This document shows positions 28,261 to 36,700 of a stretch of DNA of 42,805 nucleotides, piece after piece. Under the pieces are notes generated by a model that ran no database searches, was not told the origin of the DNA, and worked only from the letters and a program-made list of their open reading frames with translations. Origin of the DNA: Hallella bergensis DSM 17361 (GTDB taxonomy: Bacteria > Bacteroidota > Bacteroidia > Bacteroidales > Bacteroidaceae); contig NZ_GG704781.1 of NCBI RefSeq assembly GCF_000160535.1, positions 990,761 to 1,033,565 on the forward strand. The letters are read 5' to 3'. The position numbers and the translations under genes are program-made. Position 1 is the stretch's first letter. Each line of letters starts with the position of its first letter.

Positions 28261-30339
28261 ATGAGTATCATTGAAAATATAAACAAGATAGAAGAACATT
28301 ATTGGCGCAACATGCTGACACGCGTGTTGTTGGTTATACTGACGACCTTTCTCATCGTGTGGTTCCTGCCCCGGAATAAGGGGACACAATTTGCCTATGA
28401 GGTGGGTCAGCCATGGCATTATGGTACGGTGATCGCAAAATATGATTTCCCGATTTACAAGACCGACGAGGCCTTGAAAATGGAAAAAGACTCGCTGCTG
28501 AAACAGTTTCAGCCTTATTACACCTACGATCACCGCACGGAGAGCAAGAATATCAATAAGTTCAAACAGGATTTCGCAGAAGGACTTCCAGGCATGCCTG
28601 CCTCTTATCGCAATATTATCATCGACCGGCTGCATAGACTGTATCAAGCGGGCATTATGGATACGCCCGGCTATAATCAGATTGCCAAAGCCGACACCGC
28701 AGGACTGATACGTGTGATTTTCGGGAAGAATGTGGAGAGCTTGGTTATCAATTGCGTTTACTCCACGATGGTGGCCTATGAGCAGATTATCAACGACGAG
28801 GCGTTGGCAGCCGGCCGGGCAGAACTGCAACGACTCAACCTGAATGAATATATCGAGCCTAACCTCGTATATGATAAGGAACGCACCGAAACCGCGAAGA
28901 ATGACCTGCTTAGTGGAGTTTCCCCCGCCAGTGGAATGGTGATGAGCGGACAGAAGATTATCAGTGTGGGCGACATGGTAGACGAATACAATTACCGTGT
29001 GCTGAATTCTCTCGAAAAGGAGATGCAGCGGCGCAGTGCCACCGAATCGCAGATGACAAGCAGCTTTATCGGCAACATCCTGTATGTCTTCATACTCGTG
29101 TTGGCGTTCACTTATTACCTTTCATTGTTCCGGAAAGACTATTTCGTTAAGCCGAGAAGCATCGCCATGCTCTATGTGTTCATCACCATCTACCCTATCT
29201 TGGTTTCCTTGATGATGCAGCACAGCTACTTCAATTTCAGTGTTTACATCCTTCCGTTTGCCCTGATTCCCATCTTCGTCCGGGTTTTCATGGATTCGCG
29301 AACGGCATTTTTCACCCATATCATCACCGTACTGATATGTGCCGCGGCGGTTAGGTTCCAATACGAATTCATCATTATGCAAACGGTAGCCGGATTGGTT
29401 GCCATCTTTTCCCTGCGTGAAATGTCATCTCGATCACAGATTTTCAGGACAGCCTTACTGGTGTTCCTCTCCATGGGCATCACCTATCTGGCTCTCAAAC
29501 TCATGCAGGCCGGCGACGACTTTACGCTCGACACCAGCATGTATTACCATTTCCTCATCAATGCAATACTGGTGTTACTGGCCTATCCCCTGATGTTTCT
29601 TGTGGAGAAAGCCTTCGGTTTTATCTCTGTCATTACGCTTATCGAGTTGTCCAACACCAACAAGGGATTGCTCCGAAACCTCAGCGAGGTGGCTCCCGGC
29701 ACATTCCAACATTCCATCACCGTGGGCAATTTGGCTTCTGAGATTGCCAACAGAGTGGGAGCCAACAGTACTTTGGTGCGTACCGGAGCTTTGTATCATG
29801 ACATCGGTAAGATGATCAACCCTGCATTTTTCACCGAAAACCAGCAAGGCGGTATCAACCCGCACGACAACCTGACGGACAAGGAAAGCGCGCGAATCAT
29901 CATTGAGCATGTGCCCAATGGGGTGAAAATTGCTGAGGAGGCCAACCTTCCGGTTGTCATCGTCGACTTTATCCGGACCCACCACGGGCGCAATGTCACA
30001 AAATATTTCTATGTGAAGTATCAAAACGAACATCCCGATGAGATTGTGGACAAGGAGCTTTTCACCTACCCCGGCCCCAACCCCTACACCCTCGAGCAGG
30101 CCATCCTCATGATGGCCGACACGTGCGAGGCGGCCTCCCATTCGCTCAACGACTATACGGAGGAGAAGATTGCCAACTTGGTGGACACTCTCATTGATCA
30201 GCAGGTGGCCGACGGTTGCTTTAAAGAATGCAGGATAACCTTCTACGACATAGCCATAGCCAAACAAGTTTTGGTAGACCGCCTGAAAGCCATCTACCAT
30301 ACACGCATTCAATATCCTACCGCAAACAAGAGAGGATAA
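28261..30339 (+). CDS. PgpH-type membrane HD phosphohydrolase (likely c-di-AMP phosphodiesterase)
   Basis: A 692-residue membrane protein of the 7TM-HD family, whose characterised member PgpH degrades cyclic di-AMP. Layout seen: a first membrane helix (about 17-37), an extracytoplasmic domain (about 40-268), seven hydrophobic segments (about 270-450), then a cytoplasmic HD domain. The domain has His484 in TFQHSITVGN, the metal-binding His513-Asp514 in LYHDIGKM and a later HHGRN motif. All key residues look present. The gene is divergent from gltX and convergent with the DUF389 gene. Because c-di-AMP controls osmolyte and potassium balance in many bacteria, the nearby BetT-like transporter is of interest, though no direct link is shown. 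Confidence 0.88.
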   Translation: MSIIENINKIEEHYWRNMLTRVLLVILTTFLIVWFLPRNKGTQFAYEVGQPWHYGTVIAKYDFPIYKTDEALKMEKDSLLKQFQPYYTYDHRTESKNINKFKQDFAEGLPGMPASYRNIIIDRLHRLYQAGIMDTPGYNQIAKADTAGLIRVIFGKNVESLVINCVYSTMVAYEQIINDEALAAGRAELQRLNLNEYIEPNLVYDKERTETAKNDLLSGVSPASGMVMSGQKIISVGDMVDEYNYRVLNSLEKEMQRRSATESQMTSSFIGNILYVFILVLAFTYYLSLFRKDYFVKPRSIAMLYVFITIYPILVSLMMQHSYFNFSVYILPFALIPIFVRVFMDSRTAFFTHIITVLICAAAVRFQYEFIIMQTVAGLVAIFSLREMSSRSQIFRTALLVFLSMGITYLALKLMQAGDDFTLDTSMYYHFLINAILVLLAYPLMFLVEKAFGFISVITLIELSNTNKGLLRNLSEVAPGTFQHSITVGNLASEIANRVGANSTLVRTGALYHDIGKMINPAFFTENQQGGINPHDNLTDKESARIIIEHVPNGVKIAEEANLPVVIVDFIRTHHGRNVTKYFYVKYQNEHPDEIVDKELFTYPGPNPYTLEQAILMMADTCEAASHSLNDYTEEKIANLVDTLIDQQVADGCFKECRITFYDIAIAKQVLVDRLKAIYHTRIQYPTANKRG

Positions 30340-30345
30340 AAACAG

Positions 30346-30375
30346 GAAAAACCCTGCCAGACCTTTCGGGCAGGG
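30346..30375 (-). terminator. Terminator of the DUF389 gene
   Basis: On the minus strand CCCTGCC (30375-30369) pairs with GGCAGGG (30358-30352) around a 10-nt loop, followed by TTTTT (30351-30347). It lies just after the DUF389 stop. The plus side has no T-run. Confidence 0.8.
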
Positions 30376-30382
30376 GCCGATG

Positions 30383-31729
30383 CTATCGGGTGGTAATCAG
30401 CCGCACGCTGTCTGCACGCACCCGAGCCTTGAGCCACTGTTGCAGCTGCGCCTGATCTCTGTCGCTTAACGCTCGCCTGCATCCGGCTATAGCTACAACA
30501 TACCGCTGGCTTGCTACAGAATCCATGCTGCTTTCCACTACCGTCGAAAGACTCAGCTTGCTCACTTGGGGCCAAAGGCTCTTCACTTCCTCCCGGAGAT
30601 CGCCTGACATGATTTCGTAAATCTCATATTTTTTCACCTTACTTTCCAGGCTTTGCATTTGTGCCACCTGCTCTATAAGTTTCTTTCCGGAGGATTCATC
30701 CATTGACGATGAGGTGTAATTCAACTTGCTGATCAGTGTACTGTCAGACAGCGTCCCTTGGATAACATTGAGCTTGTAACCGTCCAAGTGATAGTCTTTC
30801 ATCTGCTCAGTGGCTGCTTGAATCTGCATCGGAAGAATCGACATTCCCACAGCAACCACATGAAGCTCCTTTTCCTTGGGGTCAATATCGTATGAGATAA
30901 TCTGTGAGCCCTTGAAATCCAATTCCGTCCTGACAAATCTCGCCACATTAGTATCTACAATACTCCCCCTGATAATACCTACGGTCATATAGGTTGCCGG
31001 AATCATGGTGAGCACAACAATGCCCACAATATAAATCTTGACGCGCTTGAGCCGCAGGGGGTCAACAAAATGTTTACGCCTGAACTTCAACATGCGCACG
31101 CCGACGAAAGTGGAAACACAGATGAACACCGTATTGATGAAATACAAATAGATGGCTCCGAGGAAATAGCCCATCTCTCCCATGGCCAGCCCATAACCTG
31201 CCGTACACAACGGAGGCATCAGTGCCGTGGCAATGGCTACACCCGGAATCACATTGCCCTTACCCTTGGTCGACAACGCGATGATACCAGCCGCCCCACC
31301 GCAAAGGGCTATCAGCACATCGTAAAGCGTGGGCGCGGTGCGAGACAAGAGTTCAGATTGAGCTTCCGTGATGGGCGTGATGGCAAAGTAAAAGGTAGCC
31401 GTGAGCACACTGATAGCCGTGGAAATCGCAAAATTCTTGAACGAACGCTTCAGCAGGTCAAGGTCGTTGATGCCCACACCCAAACCAATACCGGTGATAG
31501 GCCCCATGAGTGGCGAGATAAGCATGGCTCCGATGACGACCGCAGTGGAGTTAACATTGAGTCCCAGCGAAGCCATGAGTATGGCAAAGATGAGCACCCA
31601 CAGGTTTGAGCCATGAAACACAATATCGTCACTTATCTCACGAATGGTCTTTTCTTCATCTTCTTTGTCAGGCAAGGAGTTGAAATATCCCTTCACCGCT
31701 TTCCAAAGAGACTCTTGCTGTTGTTCCAT
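30383..31729 (-). CDS. DUF389 family membrane protein
   Basis: A 448-residue protein when started at ATG 31729 (MEQQQESLWKAV). The open frame extends upstream through the promoter, so the later start is chosen. The N-terminal half has about six hydrophobic segments with the family signature GAMLISPLMGPITGIGLGVG. The C-terminal half is soluble, alpha/beta and possibly periplasmic. Function of DUF389 is unknown. The consensus -7 box lies about 18 nt before the start. It is convergent with the PgpH-type gene and divergent from the BCCT transporter. Confidence 0.83.
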   Translation of the reverse strand: MEQQQESLWKAVKGYFNSLPDKEDEEKTIREISDDIVFHGSNLWVLIFAILMASLGLNVNSTAVVIGAMLISPLMGPITGIGLGVGINDLDLLKRSFKNFAISTAISVLTATFYFAITPITEAQSELLSRTAPTLYDVLIALCGGAAGIIALSTKGKGNVIPGVAIATALMPPLCTAGYGLAMGEMGYFLGAIYLYFINTVFICVSTFVGVRMLKFRRKHFVDPLRLKRVKIYIVGIVVLTMIPATYMTVGIIRGSIVDTNVARFVRTELDFKGSQIISYDIDPKEKELHVVAVGMSILPMQIQAATEQMKDYHLDGYKLNVIQGTLSDSTLISKLNYTSSSMDESSGKKLIEQVAQMQSLESKVKKYEIYEIMSGDLREEVKSLWPQVSKLSLSTVVESSMDSVASQRYVVAIAGCRRALSDRDQAQLQQWLKARVRADSVRLITTR

Positions 31730-31747
31730 TATTTCACTTTTTGTGTC

Positions 31748-31779
31748 CAAAGATAGCACATTTTTTAATAGGCAACAAG
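31748..31779 (-). promoter_or_regulatory. DUF389 gene promoter
   Basis: Minus strand TATCTTTG at 31755-31748, with CTTG at 31779-31776 (a near match to TTTG) 20 nt upstream. It decides the start at 31729 rather than the longer frame. Confidence 0.65.
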
Positions 31780-31826
31780 AGAATGTATTAAAAACAGAAT
31801 TTTTTCTCATCAAGTCTTGATATTTG

Positions 31827-31858
31827 TTTGGATATGTTAAAATTTTTACATACCTTTG
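31827..31858 (+). promoter_or_regulatory. BCCT transporter gene promoter
   Basis: TTTG at 31827-31830, 20-nt spacer, TACCTTTG at 31851-31858: full consensus. It is divergent from the DUF389 promoter, about 70 nt away. Confidence 0.8.
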
Positions 31859-31932
31859 CACCAATTACAGCATGAGAGATTATCACTTGCTAATTTCTTG
31901 CGTTGTTATTCTTTCTAACAAAAATTCATTTC

Positions 31933-33945
31933 ATGATATTCTTTCCAAAGATTAAAACAACACTTACACGAGAAGTGGCCCTGCCGGGACTTGTCGTTTT
32001 GTTCTCACTCACTTTGTTATGTGCCATCTTCCCTGCTCAGTTAGGAGCGGCGCTGAATGCTGTCCAAAACTGGGTATACACCAATCTCAGTTGGCTTTAC
32101 ATTCTCTTGGTTTCCTTTTTCTTCATCTTGCTCATGATCATGGCTTTCAGTAAGATAGGAAATATCAGACTTGGAGCCGACAACTCGTCGCCCCAATATG
32201 GATTTTTCTCTTGGATTTCAATGCTCTTTGCAGCCGGCATGGGAATTGGCCTGATGTATTTCGGAATAGCCGAGCCAATGTCTCACTACGTCGATCCGGC
32301 ATTGCCCACGGTGGCCAACCCCGCCAAGGAGGCTCAGATGGCCACCTTCTTCCATTGGGGACTGCACGCATGGGGCGTCTATGCTATCTTGGGACTCATC
32401 CTGGCCTATTTCTCTTTCAGGTATAAGCTGCCACTGTCCATTCGCAGCGGACTGTATCCTCTGATCAAGGATCGCATCAACGGCCCCATCGGCCATACGG
32501 TAGATGTGTTTGCCTTAGTGAGTACATTCTTTGGCGTAGCCACTTCCTTGGGTTTCGGTGTGGTGCAACTGAATGCCGGATTAGTGCATTTAGGCGTTCT
32601 CAGCGAGTCTAACTTCTTGTTCCAATGTATCATCATCGTCCTGGTCAGTTCGGTGGCCATTGGTTCGGCAGTGGCCGGGGTGAGCAAGGGTGTGAAGCGA
32701 TTGAGTGAGATCAACCTCACGATGGCCATCCTACTGCTCATCTTTGTGCTCCTGCTGGGTCCCACCACATTCTTGCTGAGCGCTTTCAGCGAGGGAATTG
32801 GCCATTACATCAACCGCTTTGCCGACCTCACTTTCAACACCTTTGCCTTTGAGGTCGATGGACTCGGATGGTTCACCAACTGGACGGTCATGTACTGGGC
32901 GTGGTGGATTAGCTGGTCTCCCTTCGTAGGACTTTTCATCGCCCGCATATCCAAGGGGCGCACCATCCGCGAGTATATCCTGGCGGTGCTCCTCGTGCCC
33001 TCGCTGTTCATCTTCCTATGGATGACGGTCTTTGGAAACGGAGCCATCTATTTTGATATGCACGTGGCCAACGGCGCACTGTCGGCTCTTGCCAGCAATC
33101 CCGACGTGCTGTTGTTTGCGTTTTTGGAACAGTTCCCCCTGGCTAAACCGTTGTGCGTGCTGTCAGTGATGATGATTGCTATTTTCTTCGTGACTTCTGC
33201 CGACTCGGGCATCCTCGTGATGAACAGCATCTCATCGGGCAACAAGCCCAATACACCTGCTTGGCAAAATGCTTTCTGGGGTGTTCTGCTGGCGCTTACT
33301 GCCATAGCCCTGCTCTATGCTGGCGGACTGAGTTCCCTGCAAACCATGACGCTCATATCGGCACTGCCGTTTGGATTGATCATGCTCCTGCTGTGCTTTG
33401 GACTCATGCGAGCCGTACACACCGACGTGCTCTACTACAGCATCAAAATTCCATACGGCAGTAGCCATTGGGATGGCAGACATTGGCAACAGCGACTGGA
33501 GCAGATCATCACCTTCTCGCAGAAGACGGATGTTATGCGGTTCTTCGCCGAGAAAGTACAGCCGGCTTTCGAGGAGTTGCAACAGGAATTTGATAAGAAT
33601 GGTATCCAGGCCGACATCCTGAAGGGAACACGGGGCAAGCAGTCGATGGAACTGCACATCCCGCACGACCGTATACGTAATTTCAGATACGGGGTGAGCA
33701 TCGAAAAACAAACCATCTCAGATTATCTCATCGACGATGACAACACACCCGATGTGGAAAACTCCACACATTATGTGCCCGTAACCTATTACAGCGATGG
33801 GCGGTCGGGCAACGACATCCAGTATCTAAGCAAGGAAGAACTCATCGCCGATGTGTTGCGCGAATACGAGCGATACATCACTTTGGTGGCCGATGAGCAG
33901 AAAGCCATGATGTTTGAAGACAAGAAAAGATTCCATATGATTTAG
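31933..33945 (+). CDS. BCCT family betaine/choline transporter, BetT-like
   Basis: A 670-residue inner-membrane transporter. About twelve hydrophobic segments fill residues 10-505, with the family signature WAWWISWSPFVGLFIARISK around residue 330. A cytoplasmic C-terminal domain of about 150 residues follows. That tail makes it BetT-sized rather than BetP-core-sized. In BetT the tail takes part in osmotic sensing. The chosen start is ATG 31933; an in-frame TTG ten codons earlier is less likely. Driven by a consensus promoter as a single gene. Substrate probably choline, betaine or a related quaternary amine. Confidence 0.88.
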   Translation: MIFFPKIKTTLTREVALPGLVVLFSLTLLCAIFPAQLGAALNAVQNWVYTNLSWLYILLVSFFFILLMIMAFSKIGNIRLGADNSSPQYGFFSWISMLFAAGMGIGLMYFGIAEPMSHYVDPALPTVANPAKEAQMATFFHWGLHAWGVYAILGLILAYFSFRYKLPLSIRSGLYPLIKDRINGPIGHTVDVFALVSTFFGVATSLGFGVVQLNAGLVHLGVLSESNFLFQCIIIVLVSSVAIGSAVAGVSKGVKRLSEINLTMAILLLIFVLLLGPTTFLLSAFSEGIGHYINRFADLTFNTFAFEVDGLGWFTNWTVMYWAWWISWSPFVGLFIARISKGRTIREYILAVLLVPSLFIFLWMTVFGNGAIYFDMHVANGALSALASNPDVLLFAFLEQFPLAKPLCVLSVMMIAIFFVTSADSGILVMNSISSGNKPNTPAWQNAFWGVLLALTAIALLYAGGLSSLQTMTLISALPFGLIMLLLCFGLMRAVHTDVLYYSIKIPYGSSHWDGRHWQQRLEQIITFSQKTDVMRFFAEKVQPAFEELQQEFDKNGIQADILKGTRGKQSMELHIPHDRIRNFRYGVSIEKQTISDYLIDDDNTPDVENSTHYVPVTYYSDGRSGNDIQYLSKEELIADVLREYERYITLVADEQKAMMFEDKKRFHMI

Positions 33946-34007
33946 GAGTTTTTCCCCCATTCGCTTGGCGCCTTGATTACTTTTCGCTTACTTTGTATCC
34001 CACGGAC

Positions 34008-36290
34008 ATGAAGTATGTAGACGTTATCTTACCCCTTCCCTTAGAGGGAACCTTCACCTATGCGATCTCCGACGAGATGGCCACTGGCATTGCCATGGGT
34101 GTGCGCGTGCTTGTCCCGTTGGGCAAGAGCAAGACCTACACGGCACTATGCGTGGGGCCGGCACACGACTCGGCCAACGGGTTGGCACCCGAAAAGGTGA
34201 AGTATGTGCTGGCCGTGCTCGACGCCGCACCCATCTTGCTCACACAGCAAATGCGGCTGTGGCAATGGATGAGCGAATATTACATGGCTCCCCTGGGCGA
34301 CATTTTCAAGGCTGCCCTGCCCTCCGGACTCAAAAGGGAGGAAGACTTCCGACCCAAGACTGAAACCTGCATCGGACTGGCAGAGCCTTTTCGCAACCCC
34401 ACCGCACTCCACGCCGCCTTCAATATGCTTGCCCGGGCGACCAAACAGCAGAAAGTATTGTCGTGCTTTCTGTCGATGACCCATTGGGACATCCACTGCA
34501 AAAAAACTCCCGCAGACGGAATCACAGAGATAACACGCGAGGAACTCATCAACGAGAGCCACTGCACATTGGCGGTGGTCAAAGCCCTGTGCGACCGCGG
34601 AATACTCTATACTTATGAGCGTGAGGTCGGTCGCCTCAACCGGGGCGGCGGTTATCACCCTGAACGCATCAAACCCTTGAGCGTGCCACAGCAAGATGCC
34701 TACAACCAATTGCTGTTACAGATGATGACGAAAAACGTGGTGCTGCTCCATGGCGTCACCTCCAGTGGCAAGACAGAGTTGTATATCCACCTGATCCAAA
34801 AGACGCTGGACGAGCACAAACAGGTGCTTTACCTCCTGCCCGAAATTGCCCTGACCGTGCAGATAACCACCCGGTTGCAACATGTTTTCGGCGACCGCTT
34901 GGGCATCTACCACAGCAAATACAGCGATGCAGAACGCGTGGAGATTTGGCAGAAACAACTCTCCAACCATCCCTACGACGTGATTCTGGGTGCCCGATCA
35001 TCCATCTTCCTACCCTACCGCAACCTCGGCTTGGTGATCATCGACGAGGAACATGAGAGCAGCTTCAAGCAGCAGGAGCCCTCACCACGGTATCATGCGC
35101 GCAGTGCAGCCATCGTCATGGCACAAATGTACGGAGCCAAGACCGTGCTCGGCACGGCCACACCGTCGATGGAAAGTTATTACAATGCACAGGTGGGCAA
35201 ATACGGACTCGTGGAATTGAAAACACGCTACCAAGGCATCGAGTTGCCCGAGATTCAAGTGGTCAACATCAAGGATATGCGCCGGCGGAAAATGATGTCG
35301 GGACCTTTCTCGCCAATGCTGTTGGCAGCAGTGCGCGAGGCGCTGGCAACCGGCAAGCAAGTCATTCTCTTTCAGAATCGGCGGGGCTTTGCGCCCATGA
35401 TGGAGTGCCGGGTGTGTGGATGGGTGCCCAAATGCCAGAACTGCGACGTGTCGCTCACCTACCATAAACGCCTCAACATGCTCACATGCCACTACTGCGG
35501 GTTTGTCTCTCCCGTGCCCCCGGCGTGCCCCAACTGTGGCAACCCCAACATCAGTGGCAGGGGTTATGGCACCGAAAAGATAGAAGACTTGCTGGCCAGC
35601 ATCTTCCCCGAGGCCAAAGTGGCGCGCATGGATCTTGACACCACACGCACGCGTCGCGCCTACGAGCGAATCATAGGCGACTTCAGTCAGGGCAAGACCA
35701 ACGTGCTGATCGGTACACAGATGGTCAGCAAGGGACTCGACTTCGGCAATGTGGAGGTGGTGGGAATCCTCGATGCCGACTCCATGCTCAACTATCCCGA
35801 CTTCCGGGCTTACGAGCATGCCTTCATGATGATGAGTCAGGTCAGTGGCCGTTCGGGGCGGAAGGGCAAACGGGGATTGGTGATACTCCAGACCAAAAGT
35901 CCCGAGCTCCCCGTAGTGCGACAAGTGGTACACAACGATTTCACGGGTTTTTATAACGACTTGCTCGAAGAACGACGAATGTTCAATTATCCTCCATTCC
36001 ACCATCTTGTCTATGTCTTCCTGAAGCACAGACAAGAACCGGTGGTGGAGGCAGCAGCACAGGAAATGGGCGCCAAGTTGCGCCAAATGTTCGGCGAGCG
36101 CGTACTCGGCCCCGACAAACCCGCGGTGGCAAGAGTAAAGACCATGAGCATTCGAAAAATTGTACTGAAGTTCGAAAACGGCATCAATCATCGACAAGTG
36201 CGCAACAGTCTGCGGCAGGTGCAACAACAAATGATGCAGCAACCCTATTACAAGTCGCTGCTGATATACTACGACGTCGACCCGTTGTAA
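34008..36290 (+). CDS. priA: Primosomal protein N' (replication restart helicase PriA)
   Basis: Superfamily 2 helicase that restarts stalled replication forks. From ATG 34008 (MKYVDVILPLPLEGTFTYA) it is 760 residues. An N-terminal DNA-binding domain (about 1-200) precedes Walker A GVTSSGKTELY, the DEEH box, and motif VLGTATPSMESYY. A zinc-binding insertion carries four Cys pairs (CRVCGW, CQNC, CHYCG, CPNCG). The C-terminal helicase lobe has GTQMVSKGLDF and QVSGRSGRKGKRG. All expected parts are present. An in-frame TTG upstream (33993) is less likely. It follows the BCCT gene by about 60 nt. Confidence 0.95.
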   Translation: MKYVDVILPLPLEGTFTYAISDEMATGIAMGVRVLVPLGKSKTYTALCVGPAHDSANGLAPEKVKYVLAVLDAAPILLTQQMRLWQWMSEYYMAPLGDIFKAALPSGLKREEDFRPKTETCIGLAEPFRNPTALHAAFNMLARATKQQKVLSCFLSMTHWDIHCKKTPADGITEITREELINESHCTLAVVKALCDRGILYTYEREVGRLNRGGGYHPERIKPLSVPQQDAYNQLLLQMMTKNVVLLHGVTSSGKTELYIHLIQKTLDEHKQVLYLLPEIALTVQITTRLQHVFGDRLGIYHSKYSDAERVEIWQKQLSNHPYDVILGARSSIFLPYRNLGLVIIDEEHESSFKQQEPSPRYHARSAAIVMAQMYGAKTVLGTATPSMESYYNAQVGKYGLVELKTRYQGIELPEIQVVNIKDMRRRKMMSGPFSPMLLAAVREALATGKQVILFQNRRGFAPMMECRVCGWVPKCQNCDVSLTYHKRLNMLTCHYCGFVSPVPPACPNCGNPNISGRGYGTEKIEDLLASIFPEAKVARMDLDTTRTRRAYERIIGDFSQGKTNVLIGTQMVSKGLDFGNVEVVGILDADSMLNYPDFRAYEHAFMMMSQVSGRSGRKGKRGLVILQTKSPELPVVRQVVHNDFTGFYNDLLEERRMFNYPPFHHLVYVFLKHRQEPVVEAAAQEMGAKLRQMFGERVLGPDKPAVARVKTMSIRKIVLKFENGINHRQVRNSLRQVQQQMMQQPYYKSLLIYYDVDPL

Positions 36291-36486
36291 AGGGGAAGTT
36301 CGGGACGTCGTCTATCGGCCGTTGTCCGATCGTCTGGCGTCCGCCATCCATTTGTCTGTCGGCCGATATCCACTTGTCTGTCGAACGCCAGACAGCACGA
36401 GCAATTCCTCGGGCGCATGTCAACAGAAACAGCAAGCTGAAAAAGAATGAACCATTAGAAAATATAAAGACTTGCCGAAATCGGCG
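36291..36486. other. Spacer between priA and the insertion sequence
   Basis: About 200 nt with no gene. It holds an imperfect 20-nt tandem repeat with a 22-nt period (ATCCATTTGTCTGTCGGCCG at 36346 and a 17/20 match at 36368). Enclosing inverted repeats are also present: GTCTGGCGT with ACGCCAGAC, and ATCGGCCG with CGGCCGAT. No T-run follows, so this is not a clear terminator for priA. Confidence 0.5.
36346..36387. repeat. Imperfect tandem repeat after priA
   Basis: Two copies, 36346-36365 and 36368-36387, identical at 17 of 20 positions. They are flanked by the 9-bp inverted repeat GTCTGGCGT/ACGCCAGAC. Confidence 0.55.
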
Positions 36487-36507
36487 TATAGCTCATTTTG
36501 CAGGATG
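36487..36507 (+). repeat. Left outer repeat of the insertion sequence
   Basis: TATAGCTCATTTTGCAGGATG. It matches the reverse complement of the right outer copy at 20 of 21 positions, and the similarity continues a few bases inward. Confidence 0.8.
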
Positions 36508-36526
36508 AACTTGGGGTAGTATCTCT

Positions 36527-36549
36527 CAATAGCTCAAATTGCAGGATGG
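36527..36549 (+). repeat. Left inner repeat of the insertion sequence
   Basis: Begins CAATAGCTCAAATTGCAGGA. A second copy of the same 19-21 nt core, in the same orientation as the left outer copy and 40 nt further in. It sits about 30 nt ahead of the TACCTTTG box at 36579. Confidence 0.78.
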
Positions 36550-36578
36550 CTTTCCCGCCGATTTCGCAAACAATGTTG

Positions 36579-36586
36579 TACCTTTG
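36579..36586 (+). promoter_or_regulatory. Inward promoter box at the left end of the insertion sequence
   Basis: TACCTTTG matches the -7 consensus and points into the element, against the transposase gene. No TTTG at -33. It would start the structured RNA at about 36591. Confidence 0.5.
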
Positions 36587-36590
36587 CGTC

Positions 36591-36700
36591 GCAGTCTGAA
36601 GCATAATGGAGCTCTGCCGGGGAGCAACTCCATGAGGAATAGGACTGCACGAATCGACAAGTATGGGCAGGAGTTGCTACTTATGCAGCTCCTGCTTTTT
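36591..36700 (+). ncRNA. Structured RNA candidate inside the insertion sequence, antisense to the transposase end
   Basis: Downstream of TACCTTTG the sequence folds into nested stems. GCAGTC (36591-36596) pairs with GACTGC (36643-36648). Inside it ATGGAG (36606-36611) pairs with CTCCAT (36628-36633), extended by CTC/GAG. A terminator hairpin then follows: GCAGGAGTTGC (36667-36677) with GCAGCTCCTGC (36685-36695) and TTTTT. The last 24 nt overlap the 3' end of the transposase gene in antisense. No protein is encoded on this strand. I do not recognise a named RNA family. Confidence 0.5.
36667..36700 (+). terminator. Terminator of the IS-borne RNA
   Basis: An 11-bp stem with one G-U pair, 7-nt loop, then five T at 36696-36700. 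The transposase stop codon (36679-36677, minus) lies at the base of the loop. AAGTATG and CATACTT flank the hairpin and can extend it. Confidence 0.75.

Noticed and set aside
35082..36242. Open frame of 386 codons on the minus strand, His-rich
   Set aside because: Antisense to priA; the composition reflects reverse reading of priA codons and no domain is seen.
36591..36660. tRNA or SRP RNA gene in the insertion sequence
   Set aside because: No cloverleaf, CCA or T-loop sequence and no SRP apical motif; kept only as an unnamed structured RNA.
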